From Frateuria_A sp035943815 (GTDB taxonomy: Bacteria; Pseudomonadota; Gammaproteobacteria; Xanthomonadales; Rhodanobacteraceae), in the NCBI RefSeq assembly GCF_035943815.1, contig NZ_DASZBU010000009.1, positions 144,756-208,755 on the forward strand: 64,000 nt of DNA, given 5' to 3'. Below are positions 25,246-35,200 of the stretch, one piece after another (the stretch's first letter is position 1; each line of letters begins with the position of its first letter). Both the position numbers and the translations under genes were made by a program. Under the pieces are notes generated by a model. The model had not been told where the DNA came from and ran no database searches. It worked only from the letters and a program-made list of their open reading frames with translations.

Positions 25246-26043
25246 TCAACCGCCGGCCGGCAGCCAGATCAGCAAGGCGGCACCCAAGGCGATGCGGTAG
25301 ATCGCGAACGGCGTGAAGCGGTGCGTGCGGATGTAGCCGAGCAGCCACTTCACCGCGATGAAGGCGACGACCGCCGAGACTACGAAGCCGAGGGCGAGCG
25401 CGTTCCAGTCCTCGTGCGCCGCGCCGCCTTCCTTGAACACCTTGAGCAGCTCGTAGCCGGTGGCCGCGTACATGGTCGGGATGCCGACCAGGAACGCGAA
25501 CTCGGTGGCGGCCGCGCGGTTGCTGGTGCCGGCCAGCATGCCGGCGAAGATCGTCGCCGCCGAGCGCGAGGTGCCCGGGAAGATGCCAGCGATCATCTGC
25601 GCGACGCCGACCAGGATCGCCACGCGCCAGGTGACCTCGCGCCGATCGGGCTGGTGCGCGGCCAGCGCCTCGGCGCCGAGCATCCACAGGCCGCCGATCA
25701 CCAGTGCCCAGGCGATCGGCGTGACCGTCTCGGGCAGCTTGAAACCGAACTTCACCGCGATGAAACCCAGCACCGCCGTGATCAGGAAAGCCACGGTGAG
25801 CTTGGCGAGGTAGTCGCGGTTGGCCGCATCACGCCACTGGGTCAGCAGCTGCCACAGCCGCTTCCAGTAGATCAGCGTCACCGCCAGGATCGCGCCGGCC
25901 TGGATACCCACGTTGAACAGATCCGAGCGCGCACCCAGGTCCAGCTTCTCGGCGATCAGCAAATGGCCGGTGCTGGAGATCGGCAGGAACTCGGTGATGC
26001 CCTCGATGATGCCGAGCAGGATGACGCGGATCAGGTCGTTCAC
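25246..26043 (-). CDS. uppP: Undecaprenyl-diphosphate phosphatase
   Basis: A 265-residue polytopic membrane enzyme that removes one phosphate from undecaprenyl pyrophosphate to recycle the lipid carrier for peptidoglycan and polysaccharide synthesis. Both signature motifs are present: EGITEFLPISSTGH near residue 14 and the phosphatase loop PGTSRSAATI near residue 175. Start is GTG at 26043, preceded by CGGAGAG at good spacing. It converges with the LysR gene and diverges from glnA. Confidence 0.96.
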   Translation of the reverse strand: MNDLIRVILLGIIEGITEFLPISSTGHLLIAEKLDLGARSDLFNVGIQAGAILAVTLIYWKRLWQLLTQWRDAANRDYLAKLTVAFLITAVLGFIAVKFGFKLPETVTPIAWALVIGGLWMLGAEALAAHQPDRREVTWRVAILVGVAQMIAGIFPGTSRSAATIFAGMLAGTSNRAAATEFAFLVGIPTMYAATGYELLKVFKEGGAAHEDWNALALGFVVSAVVAFIAVKWLLGYIRTHRFTPFAIYRIALGAALLIWLPAGG

Positions 26044-26137
26044 TCACACTCTCCGGGATGTGCCGGCAGCCGACACGAAATGGCATAGCTTACGGGCAAG
26101 CCGGCCGGTGGGGTAAGGGATCGCGTCGCACGTCCGT

Positions 26138-26165
26138 GGTGCATTGGTTGCACCATGATGGTGAT
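26138..26165. promoter_or_regulatory. NtrC-like binding sites upstream of glnA
   Basis: Three half-sites lie in a row: GGTGCA (26138-26143), TGCACC (26149-26154) and GGTGAT (26160-26165), each separated by 5 bases. TGCACC-N5-GGTGAT differs by one base from the enterobacterial NtrC consensus TGCACC-N5-GGTGCA. They lie about 100 bases upstream of the sigma-54 promoter, the usual enhancer distance. NtrC itself is encoded 4 kb downstream. Confidence 0.7.
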
Positions 26166-26261
26166 TCTTGGACTCGCCGCCGTCCGCTGGAGGGTGACGC
26201 CGCCTTGCCGCCGGGTATGCTGCACCTTGGGTTACGGACACGGTTTCCCGTCCAAGGGACG

Positions 26262-26278
26262 CTGGCACGCGCATTGCA
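26262..26278 (+). promoter_or_regulatory. Sigma-54 promoter of glnA
   Basis: CTGGCACG-CGCA-TTGCA matches the sigma-54 consensus YTGGCACG-N4-TTGCW, with the invariant GG at 26264-26265 and GC at 26276-26277 correctly spaced. Transcription should begin near 26290, about 25 bases before the glnA ATG. Together with the upstream NtrC-like sites it predicts nitrogen-limitation control. Confidence 0.85.
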
Positions 26279-26314
26279 TCTGTGGCGCATCCCTTCACCG
26301 TTCCGAGGCAGCCC

Positions 26315-27724
26315 ATGACCGCCCAGAAAGTGCTCGACCTGATCGCCGAGAACGACGTCGAATTCGTCGACCTGCGTTTTGCCGACATGCTCGGCAAGCA
26401 TCACCACGTGAGCTTCCCCGCGCACGCCATCGACGAGTCGACCTTCGAAGACGGCAAAATGTTCGACGGCTCCTCGATCCCGGGCTGGAAGGGCATCAAC
26501 GAGTCGGACATGGTGCTGCTGCCCGACCCGGACACCGCGCACCTGGATCCGTTCTCGCAGCACAAGCAGCTGATCCTGCACTGCGACGTGCTCGAGCCCT
26601 CGACCATGCAGGCCTACGGCCGCGACCCGCGCTCGATCGCCAAGCGCGGCGAGGCGTTCCTCAAGTCCACTGGCATCGCCGACACCGCCTTCTTCGGTCC
26701 GGAGCCGGAGTTCTTCATCTTCGACTCGGTGCGCTGGCAGAACGACATGGGCCGCGTGTTCTACGAGATCGGTTCGGACGAGGCGTCGTGGAGCTCGCGC
26801 TACAAGTACGAGGGCCAGAACACCGGCCACCGCCCGGGCGTGAAGGGCGGTTACTTCCCGGTCTCGCCGGTCGACTCGCTGGGCGACCTGCGCGCGGACA
26901 TGTGCAAGGTGCTCGAGTCGCTGGGCCAGGTGGTCGAAGTGCACCACCATGAGGTGGCCAACGCGGGCCAGTGCGAGATCGGCGTCCGGTTCAACACGCT
27001 GGTGAAGAAGGCCGACGAGCTGATGACGATGAAGTACGTCATCAAGAACGTGGCGCACCAGAACGGCAAGACCGTGACCTTCATGCCCAAGCCGATCGTC
27101 GGCGACAACGGTTCGGGCATGCACGTGCACCAGTCGCTCTCCAAGGACGGCCAGAACCTGTTCGCGGGCGAACTGTATGGCGGCCTGTCGCAGCTGGCGC
27201 TGTGGTACATCGGTGGCATCTTCAAGCACGCCAAGGCGATCAACGCCTTCGCCAATTCCACCACCAACAGCTACAAGCGCCTGGTGCCGGGCTTCGAGGC
27301 GCCGGTGATGCTGGCCTACTCGGCGCGCAACCGCTCGGCGAGCTGCCGCATTCCGTACGTGTCCAGCCCGAAGGGCCGCCGCATCGAGGTGCGCTTCCCC
27401 GACCCGATGAACTCCGGCTATCTGGTGTTCACCGCGCTGATGATGGCGGGGCTGGACGGCATCATCAACAAGATCGACCCGGGTGCGCCGGCCGACAAGG
27501 ACCTCTACGACCTTCCGCCGGAAGAGGAGAAGAACATCCCGCAGGTGTGCGCAAGCCTGGACGAGGCGCTCAACGCGCTGGACAAGGATCGCGAGTTCCT
27601 CAAGGCCGGCGGCGTGTTCACCGACGACTTCATCGATGCCTACATCGAACTGAAGATGAAGGAAGTGACCGCCTACCGCGCCAGCACGCACCCGCTGGAA
27701 TTCCAGATGTACTACGCGATCTGA
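26315..27724 (+). CDS. glnA: Type I glutamine synthetase
   Basis: A 469-residue glutamine synthetase, making glutamine from glutamate, ammonia and ATP. Signatures: FDGSSIPGWKGINESDM, the ATP-binding region KPIVGDNGSGMHVHQSL, and the adenylylation-site region with Tyr in DLYDLPPEE, which marks the GSI-beta type controlled by GlnE adenylylation. ATG 26315 begins the conserved sequence; an upstream in-frame ATG at 26282 would lie ahead of or at the predicted transcription start. Expression is predicted from the sigma-54 promoter at 26262. ntrB-ntrC lie 1.7 kb downstream, past a reversed DUF2235 gene. Confidence 0.97.
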   Translation: MTAQKVLDLIAENDVEFVDLRFADMLGKHHHVSFPAHAIDESTFEDGKMFDGSSIPGWKGINESDMVLLPDPDTAHLDPFSQHKQLILHCDVLEPSTMQAYGRDPRSIAKRGEAFLKSTGIADTAFFGPEPEFFIFDSVRWQNDMGRVFYEIGSDEASWSSRYKYEGQNTGHRPGVKGGYFPVSPVDSLGDLRADMCKVLESLGQVVEVHHHEVANAGQCEIGVRFNTLVKKADELMTMKYVIKNVAHQNGKTVTFMPKPIVGDNGSGMHVHQSLSKDGQNLFAGELYGGLSQLALWYIGGIFKHAKAINAFANSTTNSYKRLVPGFEAPVMLAYSARNRSASCRIPYVSSPKGRRIEVRFPDPMNSGYLVFTALMMAGLDGIINKIDPGAPADKDLYDLPPEEEKNIPQVCASLDEALNALDKDREFLKAGGVFTDDFIDAYIELKMKEVTAYRASTHPLEFQMYYAI

Positions 27725-27744
27725 CGCGCAGCGACGGATGCGGG

Positions 27745-27774
27745 CGACGGGCGCTGCGGCGCCCGTCGTCGTTT
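27745..27774 (+). terminator. Likely glnA terminator
   Basis: CGACGGGCGC (27745-27754), loop TGCG, GCGCCCGTCG (27759-27768) form a perfect 10-base stem followed by TCGTTTC. The T tract is short, so termination may be partial. It lies between the convergent glnA and DUF2235 genes and could serve both strands. Confidence 0.6.
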
Positions 27775-27784
27775 CGGGCGGGCG

Positions 27785-29296
27785 TCAGGACCGCTCGACC
27801 GTCAGCAGCACGCTGCCGTGGTTGTTGGCGTAGGTCTGCCAGGCATCGTTGGCGTAGGCGTAGAGGTAGCCGCCGGCGGCCGGGGTGAAGCTCAAGCCTT
27901 CGCCGATCAGGATGGTTTCGCCCCTGGAGTCGCCCACGCCGTTGGCGACGAAACCCAGCAGGGCCAGCCATGGCGCGGACTCCACCCGGCGCGTCAGCCA
28001 GAAGTCGTTCTGGCTTCCGGTGACGGTGTTGAACAGGCTCTCCACCGAGTCCAGCGCCGAGGCGGCCAGCCGCGAGACGTCGGACAGGTGGTGGCCGCCG
28101 ACCTCGCCGCCGGCTGGCGAGAACGGCGCGCTCCCGTCCAGCCATTCGCCGGTGCCGGCCAGGCGGTAGGTCACGCCCGCTTCCAGATACAGGCCGGTCG
28201 CGTTCCAGCGCTGCGAGGCATACACGTCCATGCTGGCGCGCTCGCCGGCGCCGAGCAGGCGGACGGGCCAGTAGTCGCCCTGGGTGATCGGCGGATTGGC
28301 CTGGCGCGCCAGCGCGCTCGCATGGAGCAGGCCGGCATCGACGCTCGCCTGCGCCACGCGCGCCACCGGGCGCGGGCAGGTGGGGCCAAGCTTGAACAGA
28401 CCCTGGCGCGAGTCGTGCAGCACGCCCTGCGGATCGGGCCGCAGTTGCTCCAGCACGCCCTCGCGCAGGCGCAAGCCCAGCGCCTGCGCCTCTTCCATCA
28501 TCCAGCGCAGCGCGATGTCCGACAGGCCCGCCTGCGCGTAGCCGCCGCCGACGTCGCCGTGCACGCCGGGAAACCACACCTGGTGCACCTTGTCCGGGCG
28601 CTTGATGTCGGTCCACAACGTGGGCGCGAAATCGGCGCGGCGCTCGTCCATGGCCAGCGCGTGGCGGGCGTTCTGGATCAACGGGCTGATGCGGGTGTCG
28701 TGGAACTGGTAGCGGCGCGGGTCACCGATGAAGCGCAGCACCGAAAGCTCCAGCGGAATGCCCAGCGCGCCGACCGTGTCCCACACGCCCATGAAGTGCA
28801 CCGGCATGGTGCCGGCGGTGGGCTGGCCTGCCGCCACGCCGTGGAAAGCCCAGTCTTGCGCGTTGTCGAAAGGCTTGCCGCTGCGGTAGGCCTCGAATAC
28901 GCGCTCCACCCGCGTCCACACCTCGGCCGGCGCCAGCTTGGGATCGGACAGATCCAGCAGGCCGCCGTGGGAAAGCAGTCCGCCCAGGCTGCGCACCGTG
29001 TACGCGCCGCGGCTGAAGCCGAACAGGAAGATCCGGTCGCCGTTGCGCCAGTTCACGGCCAGCCACTGGTACGCGCTCATGATGTTGCGCTCCAGCCCCG
29101 CGCCGGTGCCGCCGCCGACCCAGCGGTCGAGCAGCCCGCCGTTGGTGCCCACGCCCGGGTGGTAGTAGGCCAGTTGCTCCTCGTCCTTGATCAACGCGTT
29201 GTAGAGCCTGGCCACGTTGGTCGGCGCGGGCAGGCCTTGGTCGGTGTGCTCCAGAGTGTTCCAGGTGCCGTCGCAGCAGACGATCAGTTGGGTCAT
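27785..29296 (-). CDS. DUF2235 (Tle1-like) phospholipase-type protein with extra C-terminal domain
   Basis: A 503-residue protein. Residues 1 to about 310 form the DUF2235 alpha/beta-hydrolase domain: CCDGTWN at the start, the nucleophile elbow GFSRGAY (Ser 95), Asp in MGVWDTVGALG and His in FPGVHGDVGGGY, the layout of Tle1 type VI phospholipase effectors. The C-terminal part (about 350-503, RWNATGLYLEAGVTYRL and YANDAWQTYANNHGSVLLTV) looks like a beta-sandwich, perhaps galactose-binding as in LecA. No signal peptide and no T6SS genes are nearby. Good AAGGAGAG site before ATG 29296. It lies reversed between glnA and ntrB. Confidence 0.85.
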   Translation of the reverse strand: MTQLIVCCDGTWNTLEHTDQGLPAPTNVARLYNALIKDEEQLAYYHPGVGTNGGLLDRWVGGGTGAGLERNIMSAYQWLAVNWRNGDRIFLFGFSRGAYTVRSLGGLLSHGGLLDLSDPKLAPAEVWTRVERVFEAYRSGKPFDNAQDWAFHGVAAGQPTAGTMPVHFMGVWDTVGALGIPLELSVLRFIGDPRRYQFHDTRISPLIQNARHALAMDERRADFAPTLWTDIKRPDKVHQVWFPGVHGDVGGGYAQAGLSDIALRWMMEEAQALGLRLREGVLEQLRPDPQGVLHDSRQGLFKLGPTCPRPVARVAQASVDAGLLHASALARQANPPITQGDYWPVRLLGAGERASMDVYASQRWNATGLYLEAGVTYRLAGTGEWLDGSAPFSPAGGEVGGHHLSDVSRLAASALDSVESLFNTVTGSQNDFWLTRRVESAPWLALLGFVANGVGDSRGETILIGEGLSFTPAAGGYLYAYANDAWQTYANNHGSVLLTVERS

Positions 29297-29412
29297 GGCC
29301 GCTCTCCTTGGATGGACTGGCGCCGGGTGGCTGCCGTGCACCCTACCCCCGTTTCCGTGGCTTGCGGTGCCTGCCCGTGCACACGGTAAGGCGCATTGCC
29401 CGGAGAGGCGAT

Positions 29413-29446
29413 TGCACCAGCAAGGCGCAAAACCCATCATGGTGCA
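29413..29446. promoter_or_regulatory. NtrC-like site overlapping the ntrB start region
   Basis: TGCACC (29413-29418), AGCAA, GGCGCA (29424-29429) matches the NtrC consensus dyad with one mismatch, and a further GGTGCA half-site at 29441-29446 abuts the ntrB ATG. The sites cover the ntrB translation start, a position suited to repression, as NtrC represses the internal glnL promoter in enteric bacteria. Function is inferred. Confidence 0.6.
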
Positions 29447-30436
29447 ATGAACGAAGCCGACTGGCGCACATGGGCCGAGCAGGCGACGACCGGACTGGGC
29501 CTGGTCGATGCGGGATTGCGCCTGCGCTGGCTCAATCCCGCGATGGCCGAGGCGCTGGCGCTGGGGCCGCGGCGCGCGGTGGGCCAGCCACTGGCGACCT
29601 TGCTCGGCGATCGGGCGATCGAGGCTCAAGCCGCGCGCGCGCGCGACATGCAGCGCACGATGCACTGGCGTGGCCTTGCGCTACCCGGCGACCGTCAGTG
29701 CGACGCCGCGCTGCAACCGCTGGATGCGGACACCCTACTGCTGGAAGTGCACGTGCTGGCCACGCCCGCGGCAGAGGAGTCGCCCGTATCGGCCAGCCTG
29801 CGCGGTCTCGCGCACGAGGTGAAGAATCCGCTGGCCGGCCTGCGCGGCGCGGCGCAGCTGCTGGAGCGACGCGTGGGCGAGCCGGAACTCAAGGCGCTGG
29901 CCGGCGTGGTGATCGCCGAGGCCGACCGGCTGGCGGCGCTCGCCGATCGGCTGCTGCGCCGTGGCGGCGCCCCGCGGCGCGAGGCGCTCAACATGCATGC
30001 GGTGCTGGAGCGCGTGATCGCGTTGCTGGAAGCCGAGCCCGTGCCGCTCGTCATCCGCCAGGACTACGACCCCAGCCTGCCGGAGCTACTTGGTGACGCC
30101 GACCGCCTGCAGCAGCTGCTGCTCAACCTGGCGCGCAATGCACGCGAGGCCGGCGCGCGCACGCTCGTGCTGCGTACGCGGGCCGAGCACGGCGTGCGGG
30201 TGGGTGATCGCAGGCTGCGCACGGCCCTGCGCCTGGACGTGACCGACGACGGCGCCGGCGTGCCGGCCGCTCTGCGCGACACGCTGTTCGAGCCGCTGGT
30301 GTCCGGCCGCGCCGACGGCACCGGCTTGGGTCTCGCGCTGGCGCGGGAGATCGCGCACGAGCACGGCGGCGAGCTGCGCCATGGCGGTGGCCCGGGCGCC
30401 ACCACCTTCACCCTGCTGCTGCCGCTGGAGCACTGA
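29447..30436 (+). CDS. ntrB: Nitrogen regulation sensor kinase NtrB (NRII)
   Basis: A 329-residue soluble histidine kinase without membrane segments. N-terminal PAS-like domain (residues about 5-110), then the H box GLAHEVKNPLAGLRGAAQLL with phosphoacceptor His, N box LLLNLARNAREAGA, and G boxes DDGAGVPAAL and GTGLGLALAREIAHEHGG. NtrB phosphorylates or dephosphorylates NtrC under PII control. ATG 29447 has no clear ribosome site but is the point where homology begins. ntrC follows directly after its stop. Confidence 0.94.
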   Translation: MNEADWRTWAEQATTGLGLVDAGLRLRWLNPAMAEALALGPRRAVGQPLATLLGDRAIEAQAARARDMQRTMHWRGLALPGDRQCDAALQPLDADTLLLEVHVLATPAAEESPVSASLRGLAHEVKNPLAGLRGAAQLLERRVGEPELKALAGVVIAEADRLAALADRLLRRGGAPRREALNMHAVLERVIALLEAEPVPLVIRQDYDPSLPELLGDADRLQQLLLNLARNAREAGARTLVLRTRAEHGVRVGDRRLRTALRLDVTDDGAGVPAALRDTLFEPLVSGRADGTGLGLALAREIAHEHGGELRHGGGPGATTFTLLLPLEH

Positions 30437-31912
<1,476 letters not shown>

Positions 31913-32040
31913 GCAGGCCCTGTGCGAGGGCGGGCGAGGTCCGGCCGCGAGCCTTCTCCCCTGTTGCGGGAAAGAGGGGGCAGCGAGCGGTGCGGGAAAG
32001 CACGCCGTTTAGGGCAGAATCGCGATTCTTCGGAGGCCGC

Positions 32041-32508
32041 ATGACCCACCCGCCCCTCATCCGCCCGGCCACCCGCGCCGACATCCCCCACCTGGCCGAC
32101 TGGAACGTCGCCATGGCGCAGGAGACCGAGGCCAAGACGCTGGATCGCAACGTGCTCGCGCGCGGCGTCGAAGCGGTGTTCGACGACCCGCGCCGCGGCT
32201 TCTACCTGGTCGCCGAACGCGACGGCGCAGCGATCGGCTGCCTGCTGGTGACCTACGAGTGGAGCGACTGGCGCTGCGGCGACTTCTGGTGGATCCAGAG
32301 CGTGTACGTGGTGCCGCAGGCGCGCCGCGGCGGCGCGTTCCGCTCGCTGTACGCGGCGGTGCGCGAACGGGCGCGCGAGGCCGGTGCGGTCGGCTTGCGG
32401 CTGTACGTGGAGACCGAGAACCACCGTGCCCAGCGCACCTACGCCGAACTCGGCATGACGCCTTGTCATTACCTGATGTACGAGGAAGCGCTGGCGCGTG
32501 CCGAATAG
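32041..32508 (+). CDS. GNAT family N-acetyltransferase
   Basis: A 155-residue GCN5-related acetyltransferase. Motif A is in WWIQSVYVVPQARRGGAFRSL, which provides the acetyl-CoA pyrophosphate loop (RRGG), and motif B is in RLYVETENHRAQRTYAELGM. The substrate cannot be read. ATG 32041 begins the conserved RPATRADIPHL region; an upstream in-frame start at 31990 is less likely. It converges with the GGDEF-EAL gene 21 bases away. Confidence 0.9.
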   Translation: MTHPPLIRPATRADIPHLADWNVAMAQETEAKTLDRNVLARGVEAVFDDPRRGFYLVAERDGAAIGCLLVTYEWSDWRCGDFWWIQSVYVVPQARRGGAFRSLYAAVRERAREAGAVGLRLYVETENHRAQRTYAELGMTPCHYLMYEEALARAE

Positions 32509-32529
32509 CGCGACCGGCCTGCCGGTCGC

Positions 32530-35058
32530 CTACGGGCCGCGGTCGGAAGCCCAGCGCAGCAGGTGCTGTTCGGTCAGCAGCTTGCCGAAGGCCGCCGCGT
32601 CCATCGGCGCGCCGAACAGGAAGCCCTGCAGCTGGTCGCAGCCGGCGGTGCGCAGATAGTCGGCCTCGGCCTCGGTTTCCACGCCCTCGGCCACCACCGT
32701 CTTGCCCAGGCTGCGCGCCATCGCGATGATCGCCTGGGTGATCGCGGCGGTATCGGTGTCGTTGTCCACGCCGCGCACGAAGGCGCGGTCGATCTTCAGC
32801 GCATCCACCGGGAAATGCTTGAGGTAGGACAGGCTGCAGTAGCCGGTGCCGAAGTCGTCCAGCGACAGCCGCACGCCGCAATGCTTGATCCGTTGCAGCA
32901 GCGCGATCGTGGTGTCGCCGCCGGCCATCACGGTGCGCTCGGTCAGTTCCAGTTCCAGCAGGGAAGGGTCCAGAGCGCAGTCGGAGAGCACCGCCTGCAG
33001 GTCGGCGAGGAAGGCGGTGTGCTGGAACTGCAGCGGCGAGACGTTGACGGCGATCGGCACGCCCATGCCCAGGCCATGCCAGTGGTCTGCCTGTTGGCAG
33101 GCCTGGCGCAGCACCCAGGCGCCGAGCGGCACGATCAGGCCGACGTCCTCGGCCACGGTGACGAACTGCTCGGTGGCATAGCGCTCGGCGCCATCGGCGC
33201 CGTGCCAACGCAACAGCGCCTCGGCGCCGACGATGCGCCCGTCCGTGGCGTCCACCTTGGGCTGGTAGTACAGCGACAGTTGTTCGCGCGCCATCGCCAG
33301 GCGCAGCTCGGCCTCGATGCGCCGTCGCGACGCGGCGCGTTCGTTCATCGAGCTGGTGAAGAAGCGATAACTGTGAGGGCCGCCGGCCTTGACCTCGTAC
33401 ATCGCGCTGTCGGCGTTGCGCAGCAGCGCATCGGCGTCGGCCGCATCGTCCGGGCACAGGCTGATGCCCACCGACAGGCGCAGCGCCAGCTCCGGCAGGC
33501 CGGCCACCGCGGTGCGCTCGCCATGGGCGATCAGCCGCTGCGCGACGCTGGCGGCCTGGCCGGGAGCCTCCACCTGCGGCAGCACGACCACGAATTCGTC
33601 GCCGTGATGGCGGCACAGCAGGTCCTCGTCCTGCAGCGCCTGGCGCAGCTGCACGGCGAACGCGCGCAGCACCCGGTCGCCATTGGCCGGCCCATGTTGC
33701 TCGTTGATCCGCTTGAAGTGGTCCACGTCGATGTACAGCAGCGCGCAGCGCTGCTGGCGACGGCGCGCGGTGGCCACCACCTGCTCGATCTGGCCCTGCA
33801 TCTGGCTGCGGTTGGGCAGGCCGGTGAGGGTGTCGAGCTGGGTCAGGTGGATCATCTTCAGCGCCAGCGCGCGCGTCTCGCTGACGTCGCGGAACACCAG
33901 CACGCCGCCAATGGCGTGGCCGGCGTGGTCGTGGATCGGTGCGGACGAATCCTCGATCGGCGTCTCGAAGCCGTTGCGGTGGAGCAGCACCGCCTTGCCT
34001 TCCAGCTCGACGATGGCATTGCGCTCGATCGCCGTGCGCAGCGGGTTGGCCAGCGCCGCGCCGGTACGCACGTCGCGCAGTCGGAACACCTCGTCCATCG
34101 GCCGGCCGCGCGCCTCGGCCGCGCTCCAGCCGGTCAAGCCTTCGGCGATCGGGTTGAGCGAGGTCACGCGCAGATCCATGTCGGCGGCGATCACCGCGTC
34201 GCCGATCGAGTTGAGCGTGACCTCGGCCAGCTCGCGCTCGCGGAACAGCGCCTCCTCGTACTGCTTGCGCTGGCTGATGTCCTCCACCTGCGAGACGAAG
34301 TAAAGCGGCTTGCCGTGCTCGTCGCGCACCAGCGAGACGCTGAGCTGGAAGTGCACGACATGGCCGTCCTTGCGCAGGTTGCGCTTCTCCATCTGGCAGG
34401 CGTCGGCATCGCCATCGAGCATGCGTTCCAGTTGTTCCACGTCGTCGGCGTAGTCGTCCGGATGGGTGATGTCGGCGATGCTTAAGGTAAGAAACTCCTC
34501 CTCGCTGTAGCCCAACATGCGGCACAACGCTTCGTTCACGCGCAGGAAGCGGCCGTCCGGGCGCACCAGCGCCATGCCGATGGCCGCGTGCTGGAAAGCG
34601 CCGAAGAAACGCTGTTCGCTCTCGCGCAACTTGAGTTCCAGCGCGTGCCGCTCGGTGATGTCGATGAACACGGCGAACACGCCTTGGATGCGGCCCTGCG
34701 CGTCGGCGTCCGGCTGGAAGCTGGCGTGCATGTAGCGGTGCGCGGAGCCGGCGAACAGCACGCCTTCGACGGTGCCGGGACGGCCGCCGAGCGCCGCCTG
34801 CAGGGTTTCGATCACGCGCGGCGCACTGGCTTCGTCCAGCAGCTCGCCGGCCGCGCGCCCGAGCAGGCCTTCAGGCGGCAGCGCCAGCCAGCGGCGCGGC
34901 GGCTGGTTGGCGAAACGCACGTGCAGTTCGGGATCGAAATAGGCGATCAGCGCAGGTACGCCACACAGTACGTGTTCGGGCCAGTTCCGGGTGGAATGGC
35001 CGGCGTCTTCGGGCTGGTCCGCCATGGACCCGTCCGGCGAAGAAAGGGGTTGGTTCAC
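32530..35058 (-). CDS. PAS-GGDEF-EAL cyclic-di-GMP signalling protein
   Basis: An 842-residue cytosolic protein with three PAS-like sensor domains (about residues 30-140, 145-270, 275-400), a GGDEF domain (about 410-580, DTLTGLPNRSQ) and an EAL domain (about 590-835). The GGDEF signature reads HGDEF (CRHHGDEFVVVL), a changed first glycine, so cyclase activity is doubtful. The EAL site is intact (AEALLRW, DDFGTGYCSLSYL, EGVETEAEA), so c-di-GMP hydrolysis is the likelier activity. Start GTG 35058 has AGGGG upstream; ATG 35025 is an alternative. Confidence 0.93.
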   Translation of the reverse strand: MNQPLSSPDGSMADQPEDAGHSTRNWPEHVLCGVPALIAYFDPELHVRFANQPPRRWLALPPEGLLGRAAGELLDEASAPRVIETLQAALGGRPGTVEGVLFAGSAHRYMHASFQPDADAQGRIQGVFAVFIDITERHALELKLRESEQRFFGAFQHAAIGMALVRPDGRFLRVNEALCRMLGYSEEEFLTLSIADITHPDDYADDVEQLERMLDGDADACQMEKRNLRKDGHVVHFQLSVSLVRDEHGKPLYFVSQVEDISQRKQYEEALFRERELAEVTLNSIGDAVIAADMDLRVTSLNPIAEGLTGWSAAEARGRPMDEVFRLRDVRTGAALANPLRTAIERNAIVELEGKAVLLHRNGFETPIEDSSAPIHDHAGHAIGGVLVFRDVSETRALALKMIHLTQLDTLTGLPNRSQMQGQIEQVVATARRRQQRCALLYIDVDHFKRINEQHGPANGDRVLRAFAVQLRQALQDEDLLCRHHGDEFVVVLPQVEAPGQAASVAQRLIAHGERTAVAGLPELALRLSVGISLCPDDAADADALLRNADSAMYEVKAGGPHSYRFFTSSMNERAASRRRIEAELRLAMAREQLSLYYQPKVDATDGRIVGAEALLRWHGADGAERYATEQFVTVAEDVGLIVPLGAWVLRQACQQADHWHGLGMGVPIAVNVSPLQFQHTAFLADLQAVLSDCALDPSLLELELTERTVMAGGDTTIALLQRIKHCGVRLSLDDFGTGYCSLSYLKHFPVDALKIDRAFVRGVDNDTDTAAITQAIIAMARSLGKTVVAEGVETEAEADYLRTAGCDQLQGFLFGAPMDAAAFGKLLTEQHLLRWASDRGP

Positions 35059-35200
35059 GACACGGCCCCTGAGCGCATGCCCCTGCGCTGGGCGACATCA
35101 TGCGCCTGCACCGGGCCGATGCCAACAGACATCAAGCGGCGGTAAGGCTCCTTGAACCGCAGGAAATCGCGATACACGCCAGTTGGCTCCGACGGCTCGC

